The notes under the pieces are model-generated. The model was not told where the DNA came from. It did not search any database and was given only the letters and a program-made list of their open reading frames with translations. 64,000 bases of DNA. It comes from Cryptomeria japonica (Eukaryota; Streptophyta; Pinopsida; Cupressales; Cupressaceae). How positions within the stretch are numbered: the stretch's first letter is position 1; each line of letters begins with the position of its first letter. Below, piece after piece: positions 58,450 through 64,000 of the stretch. The position numbers and the translations under genes are program-made. The stretch is taken from the NCBI RefSeq assembly GCF_030272615.1, contig NC_081412.1:345207870-345271869 (forward strand), written 5' to 3'.

Positions 58450-59179
58450 TAATCAAATCAGCAATCCCATTTTGATCAGCATTCAATATTCCTGGATTCT
58501 CAATTATCTCCTCATACAAAGGATTGGAAATCAGGTGAAAGCCTCTCTCAAAAATATTAAGGCAAAGAACAGGTTGATCCATATCTATATCCTCATCAAA
58601 CAATGCATTAGAAACTTCATTAAAACTGGTACCTATCTCAAGATCACATTCATCCTCATTAGTCATAAAGGAATCACAATCTGAGCTAGAACAAATCTTA
58701 GCATTATAATCCTCACAGCACAAATACTCAATGTTATGATCCTCATAGGATTCAGGAAGACCATCATGTCTATTATGATCCCTTTGAACTTCATCTTTTC
58801 CAACTACACTTGCTAGTTTGCAGATGTTCTCATGATTAGGAAATTGAGGAACAATTCGATTCACTACATGAAGAGTTATTTGTAAAGGGATAGCTGGTGT
58901 ATCATTATTTGTAATATTTGTTTCAGGTATATCTACCCACACTAACTCTTCACACCCATCACTCTAAATAAGTTCACATGGTATAAGAACAGGCTTAAGC
59001 ATACCTTTTTCATTAGAACAAATCATGGAATCCTCTAGCTTAACAACATCATATACCATTTTTGGTATGGTATTATCCAAGTTTTTATTATCACACTGAA
59101 TTGATTCCTGGGAGAATGAAGTTATGTCATCAATATTTTGCACATTATTATTATCTTCATCAGATGTACAATCTTCCAA
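58418..59179 (-). pseudogene. Acidic accessory coding region of element D
   Basis: One frame with a single stop near 58960 covers about 250 codons. It is rich in Asp, Glu, Asn and Cys, for example CEDYNAKICSSSDCDSF and NALFDEDIDMDQPVLCLNIF. No gag finger, protease or polymerase motif seen. It follows D's gag on the same strand. It could be the far end of the gag polyprotein or an additional ORF. Its left end meets the B fragment at about 58420-58450. Confidence 0.5.
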
Positions 59180-59322
59180 TTCTCCTTCATACTATCTATT
59201 GGATTCAACTAAACCATAAGACTGCAGATGGACCTCTTGTGTGGCATCTTCACTGTAGGAACTAATAATTATGTCATCTGGTGTAGCAGCTGAAATTACC
59301 TCTATCTTTGTACCTGTTGTGT

Positions 59323-60143
59323 TTATCGTTTCTCACCAATCATTTCTTTATCAACATGAGGAATAACCACTGTCTGAGACAAGTTCTCTCCACTCATATT
59401 ATTGTGTGGATAATAAGTCATAACATGGTTATTGTGATCAATAGGGATGTAAATTCTTTGATATTGACCTTCACTTCTCAGCTCACACCTTTCTTTAACA
59501 TCTGGTGTCTTAGGGTAGAAAACTCTTGCCGCTAGATAACCCTTAGGAATTCCATATTTCAAGTTGTTCTCAATGTCTATTGTTGTCCTATAAGCCTATT
59601 GCAAGGTTTTAGGATCCTTATCTCTCAGTAAATAGTTCATTTCCTCATCAAATGCATCTAGGTAAACAACCAAACATACTGAATTATTTGGCCTATAACC
59701 ACTAGGAACCTCATCAAAAGTTCTTACAAATATGAGATTAAAAATAGGGACCAAATCATCTTCTTCTTTTTGAATACCTATGAATCCTTTGATAGTTGAA
59801 TACCAAATTGTTCTATGAAAGTTGTACTAAGTTCATCCCATGAAGAGATAGAACATGCTGGAAAATACGAAAACTAATCTCTGGCATCATTTTTCAGAGA
59901 CTGAACAAAACTTTTCATGAAAACATCTTCCTAACTAATCTCAAAATCTCCCATCAAATCAAAAATCTCCTGCAAGTGCTGACATCCTGATTCTGAACCT
60001 TTCCCATCGAAACTTGGTAAATGTTCCCTAATCCTAACAAGAATAGGGTTCGGGAAATCTTTGATACCATTAAGACTTAATGGCCTATATCTTTCAACAA
60101 AGAACATTCTATTGTGACTTGACAAAGGTTGCATATATTGCAT
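59323..60143 (-). pseudogene. gag: Element D gag
   Basis: Gypsy gag core. It starts near 60143 (MQYMQPLSSHNRMFFVERY), then REHLPSFDGKGSESGCQHLQ and EIFDLMGDFEIS, an in-frame TAG, and on with EDVFMKSFVQSLKNDAR and SISSWDEL. A later piece at 59323-59562 reads KYGIPKGYLAARVFYPKTPD in another frame. Comparable to C's gag core at 31728-32117, in keeping with a common lineage. No zinc knuckle found. Confidence 0.82.
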
Positions 60144-60894
60144 GTTTACATTTCACGGGGATGTATAGGTGAACAACACATCCTCTCTACAAGTTAATGC
60201 ATAACTTAACACATACTTAACTCAACACAAAATCTGAGAATTATATCTCTGAAGTATGTAGAAATATTACTACCATCCCTTTCTTAGTGCTTAAATCACT
60301 CAATAGGGAAAAAATTTCTACAACTGATTTACATTTGACTCATGAAAGCAAAAAATACCTGGAGGTAGTGTAGTGGCTGGAAATAATCTTTCTAGCTCCC
60401 TATAGTGATAGATTTGAAACTATCTTTTCATCCTCTCTAGGTTCTCATGTCAGATTTGTTCATAAACCAACATTGCAACTCCTCCTCTTTCATCATGTGG
60501 ATTCTTTCCTCAACTTGTTAGGGTACTTCATCATAAGAGCTCAAATCTTCGTCATCTCTATTGCAAGTTTTGTGGTTCTTCTTTAATTCCTTCTTCATAT
60601 AATTCACATTTTTGCAGAGATCTCAGAGTCACCACTCATAATTTGTGAGAAATTATGGAATAATCATGTAATATGGATAAATCTTGACAAAACTTACATT
60701 GAAAGATGAATGACAACAGATTTTTCAAGCAACATTCATGAGAATTGACTCACTTGACAAGGAGCTAGAACATTACAAGCTCATGACTCTATGCTTTCCC
60801 TAGTAGAGTCACCATTTTTGTTGGTGGCTCAAATGGGGTAATCTCAACCAATATGATGATTTGATCTTTTCTAACCAGATATTCTAGGCAACTA
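60144..60894 (-). other. 5' leader of element D
   Basis: Non-coding region between primer site and gag. It contains a second primer-like motif, TGGTGACTCTACTAGGGA, at 60797-60814, 97 bp from the first. Nothing else recognised. Confidence 0.6.
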
Positions 60895-60911
60895 TCCCAG
60901 CAGAGTCGTCA
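60895..60911 (-). other. Primer-binding site of element D
   Basis: TGACGACTCTGCTGGGA on the minus strand, five bases from the LTR end at 60917. Same type as C's site. Confidence 0.72.
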
Positions 60912-60916
60912 TTTTT

Positions 60917-63900
60917 TGTTATTTCCCTAGAATAGGGTTTACACTACAACAGTGGCATAAACCAAGTCAAGCCATCGAATCATGCATGGAGAAGCTATCT
61001 CCAACTGTTTAGAATACTTAGGGACTTGGACCAACATATGACAAGGATTCTGGTAATCCTTCTACACTTTGGGCTCTGCAAAACTCGAGAGGGTGATCCC
61101 TTAATGTACTCACAATCTCTACACTGTACCGACAACTGACATTAGAACAAAGCAAAAGTTCTCATTCTTAGGAGGGATCAACAAAGAGGGAGAATGCTAC
61201 AGAGTGGCCATCTCTCAGTGATCCTCGACATGCTTTGGAGCATGAGATATTTTTGACAAGCAGCAACATACACAAAAATAAAAAGATGTTCAGATATTCA
61301 CAATTCACATGGAGTTGTTGATGAGTTATGAGTACAAAAATGTCATTGGAAACAACTACAAGCCATGACCAGTGTCTTATCCATTGGACGACTGAAATTG
61401 CAAAACATAGGATGAAAATATAACAAAACCTTTAATCTAATAACTCAGGATCTAGGATAATATTGCCTTACAATATCTCTCATCTACATATTCCAACCCA
61501 AAATACTTATCTGAATCCATGAATAAGCCCCATCAGTCTGTAATTCTATTTAAACATTTAATTAACCCCTTAGGTTAAAGAAAAAATAGAAAATACATAC
61601 ACCATAACAATGCAATGAGCGAGAAAACCCTTGATTCTACTCATTCAAAAAATAACAGAGTTATACGTTGGAGAAATGAATTTGAAATATGTTTTCATTC
61701 ATTTAACAAGCTATTTTATGTTATAGATCATCTTACATATAACTCCTTCAAGAACTTGCATAAAATTTGATACAAGACCTATTTTATTTATTCTATAAAT
61801 GACTTTTATAGCCTACTCATTTCACCTAGACTCACTGTACATGACCAAGGATTTGGACCCAATATTTTTGACCAAATTTCTTGACCCTATCTCATGGCAT
61901 TGAATTCTCTTTTATAGATTGAAGGAAGCAAACAAGCTTCGAGCCAAAGGAGACACCTATCAAAAGCCTACAAGACCGCTTGTGGTTCTTCACAATCTCC
62001 AAAAAATTGTCCATACCAGCACTTCATGATGAAGTAAAGCCAAAATTCCTAACTGCATTTTGGTAGAAACAAAACCTTTTGAATTGTGCCACTATCACCC
62101 CTAATGCCTCCAGATGGACCGTAAGATGCATCATTTTGTTCAACAGAGAATTTCCCTTCAAGAAGAGGGTTTAGATCCCAGCAAGAAGTAAAGTCGCCCC
62201 TCAAATAGAAGAGTAGCTCAAGCCTTCATGCCCAAGATTAGAGAAAGTGGGAAAAGGGACTCATAGAAGAACATAAAGTGAAGGGAAGGCATTGCAACTT
62301 CCATGTCATCGCAAAGATGATTGGTTGTTGCCTCCTCCCCAACCTTGATTTTCTCTTGTTCCTTCATGAGGCCCTTCCTAGAACCCTTTGCCAACCAGTG
62401 GTAGAGGAGAGGCAAAGGATCTATTATGCAAGGCTTGTTCTGATGAAAAATGGATTTCAAGCCTCCACTGACTATAAGCATACTCACTCAAGAAAAATTT
62501 CCATCCGGTATTACAGACCTCACTGTAACTCCTTGCACGATATTTCTCAAAAATCATTCTCATCATCTTAAAACCTTTCTATAAGATAATAAGATTTATG
62601 TTCTTTCTAGCAATTGAGAACACCACTTAGCTGTATTTATAATCAAAACTATCTCACTCGGCGGTGCTCATGCATGAAAAATCATCACTTCATTGCTTTC
62701 TACTCATCCTGCTAGAAAATGGACTTAAGAAATCATATCCTTCAAATCCAGGACACCATCAAATTCAAACTGTCAATCTGCTACCTTCTGACTAAGCTCA
62801 TCCTATGTGAACGATTTTATTTTGATCACATTATTTTTCTTGACTACACAACGTCTATTTCAGAATCTCTTTTTTGGATATGGAGTCCTTATCCTTTTGA
62901 TTTTTTTCTTGGATACAATTTCTTGATTTTTACGCTTTTTGTGATAATCCCTGATAGTACGCAACCTATGATCTTGTTGACAGGTCCTTGATCACTTAAT
63001 CGTCAACTCAGAAAATATCCTTATCCCTTATGCTTAAGGAAATCTCAATCTCTCATTGTCGTTGCGATGGAACTTGCTAAGATAGCTCCCTGAAAACTTG
63101 TGAGCATCACTTGCCAATTCACTTTGACCTGTAAAACAACCCTTAGAACAGGTTTCTTGAAAAGGAGTCGGTGTCCATGTGTCTTGACTTATCTCTATTC
63201 ATCTTATGTCAACAAGCTTATTTCCTCCTACCCTTATTTTCCAGCGTGAGTGACAACAAACAGTCTTAATAACCTCTACTTTGAAATAAATTATTTTTCC
63301 ACCGTAGATTTTGTCCAGCATGGCACATCGCATGATCATCATCAATCAATATGATATTGGCCTTCCATTATGGCAAATGGGTTGACAAAGGTCTAACTGA
63401 GCATCGTCCAATCATCTTCTAGCTCAATTATATTAGCAGCCCCACTGTCGAACCTTCTTTATCTACCTGGGACATGTCATCTTGTTATGATGTAGTCCCT
63501 AACTTCCCTGCATCTTCCTTCCCAGGACTACGAAGGTCGTCAGATCCATTTGCTCTTTACAAACCGGCTACAACAACTGCTTAACATTGATTGTTATCCT
63601 TCATGCATCTTCCTGCTTGGGTTAAAACATCACCATCCACTTGATGCATGTGCAAAATTATGGAACCTTTAGTTGTTCGATCATTAATCACATAGACATT
63701 AGCTTCAATATTTAGGCCAGAGTTAGGGAAAATAATACCTGCTAAAATATTAAAGGGGGGCCCGACCATAGTGAAAAATATGCAAAGTTTGGAAAATTTC
63801 AAAAGGCTGCCATAAGGAATAACACCTAGGAAAAAAGACCAAGTCCCCTCAATGATGAGAAATACCCTCATCTTTAAGAGAAAAAGGTAATGAAGAAACA

Positions 63901-64000
63901 TAACAGGCTTTAGGTTTTTTAACAAAAGACTTACCCAAAAACACATAAACCAAAACCCTAAACCTTGAGGGTAAGAACAGAGAGTGTCATTAATTCAAAA
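60917..64000 (-). repeat. 5' LTR of element D, runs off the right edge
   Basis: Left end TGTTATTTCCC next to the primer site. From 61094 on it matches 53085-56025. A TATA box (minus) is at about 62633-62643. By comparison with the left copy, only about 60 bp are missing beyond the window. Confidence 0.76.
62378..62566 (-). pseudogene. LTR ORF of element D, right copy
   Basis: Counterpart of 54369-54587, starting MMRMIFEKYRARSYSEV and ending PLVGKGF, 62 codons. It lacks 30 bases relative to the left copy, in frame, between two CCAYTGACTAT direct repeats. It starts about 67 bp downstream of the TATA box. Confidence 0.5.

Larger units (their letters stand above)
53085..64000 (-). mobile_element. 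Tat/Ogre-like element D with about 3.2-kb LTRs
   Basis: Two direct repeats, 53085-56084 and 61094-64000 (running off the edge), enclose gag on the minus strand. The right copy extends further left to 60917, where TGTTATTTCCC abuts a primer site; the left copy lacks these last 177 bp. So the 5' LTR is on the right, and the 3' LTR is truncated at 53085 against element L. The LTR ends are similar to those of C (GGTTTTGTAGAGCC against GAGTTTTGCAGAGCC, and the GTTGG-CCAAGTC motif). A Copia-type fragment B (57035-58440) is nested inside. Confidence 0.72.

Noticed and set aside
53085-61094. TGATCCC at 53085 and 61094 taken as the true LTR ends of D
   Set aside because: The right copy continues to 60917, where an LTR end abuts a primer site, and that extra part resembles C's LTR end. 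So 53085 is a truncation point.
1-64000. Host protein genes, tRNA, rRNA, CRISPR arrays, bacterial-type operons
   Set aside because: None seen. Every long or motif-bearing frame is explained by a retroelement or is opposite to one.

Overview
This window looks like intergenic DNA from a seed plant with a large, repeat-packed nuclear genome. I would guess a gymnosperm, from the overall style of the repeats, but nothing here proves it. I found no host gene, tRNA, rRNA, bacterial-type operon or CRISPR array. Almost every recognisable stretch is a decayed retrotransposon, and the elements lie inside one another. Coding remains carry many in-frame stops, most explicable as C-to-T or G-to-A changes, plus frameshifts. 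No element here looks autonomous today.

Layout, left to right. (1) 1-2082: 5' part of an L1-type LINE, minus strand. (2) About 2960-17990: a plus-strand Ty3/Gypsy element ('G') split by three insertions: a full-length Copia element ('A', 3260-10589, minus), a 344-bp TRIM (11494-11837) and a complete gag-protease-only Gypsy element ('E', 12883-17382, minus, TSD ATCTT). E's right LTR holds a solo LTR (16387-17181, TSD ATATC). (3) 18000-19939: LTR, primer site and gag remnant of another plus-strand element ('H').

(4) 19940-45884: a very large minus-strand Ty3/Gypsy element ('C', Tat/Ogre-like in general build). Its 3' LTR (19940-25707) is on the left, pol at 26.6-32.1 kb, gag start and primer site at 41.0-41.56 kb, and a truncated 5' LTR at 41561-45884. 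It has been invaded by a solo LTR (25742-26527), a gag-protease element ('K', about 32.47-38.01 kb) and a Copia 3' end ('A2', 38010-40991) that itself contains a solo LTR (38539-39592, TSD GATTT). (5) 45885-53084: a truncated LTR, then gag-protease element 'L' (minus), interrupted by an LTR at 49916-51080. (6) 53085-64000: 'D', a relative of C with LTRs of about 3.2 kb, minus strand, holding a Copia-type 3' end ('B', 57035-58440). The window ends inside D's 5' LTR.

The most interesting signal is in C. A long open reading frame with no domain I recognise lies inside the LTR, in the U3 part upstream of a TATA box. It is present in both LTR copies, and in one copy about 775 codons stay in one frame apart from stop codons. 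The related element D has a different ORF in its LTR, just downstream of its TATA box. C and D share an identical 15-bp non-purine motif where a polypurine tract is expected next to the 3' LTR, and both have duplicated primer-site-like motifs in the leader. Other points of interest are the TRIM, a tandem promoter duplication in A's 5' LTR, a cluster of hairpins in C's U3, and two related gag-protease families with an altered protease active site and a proline-rich tail.
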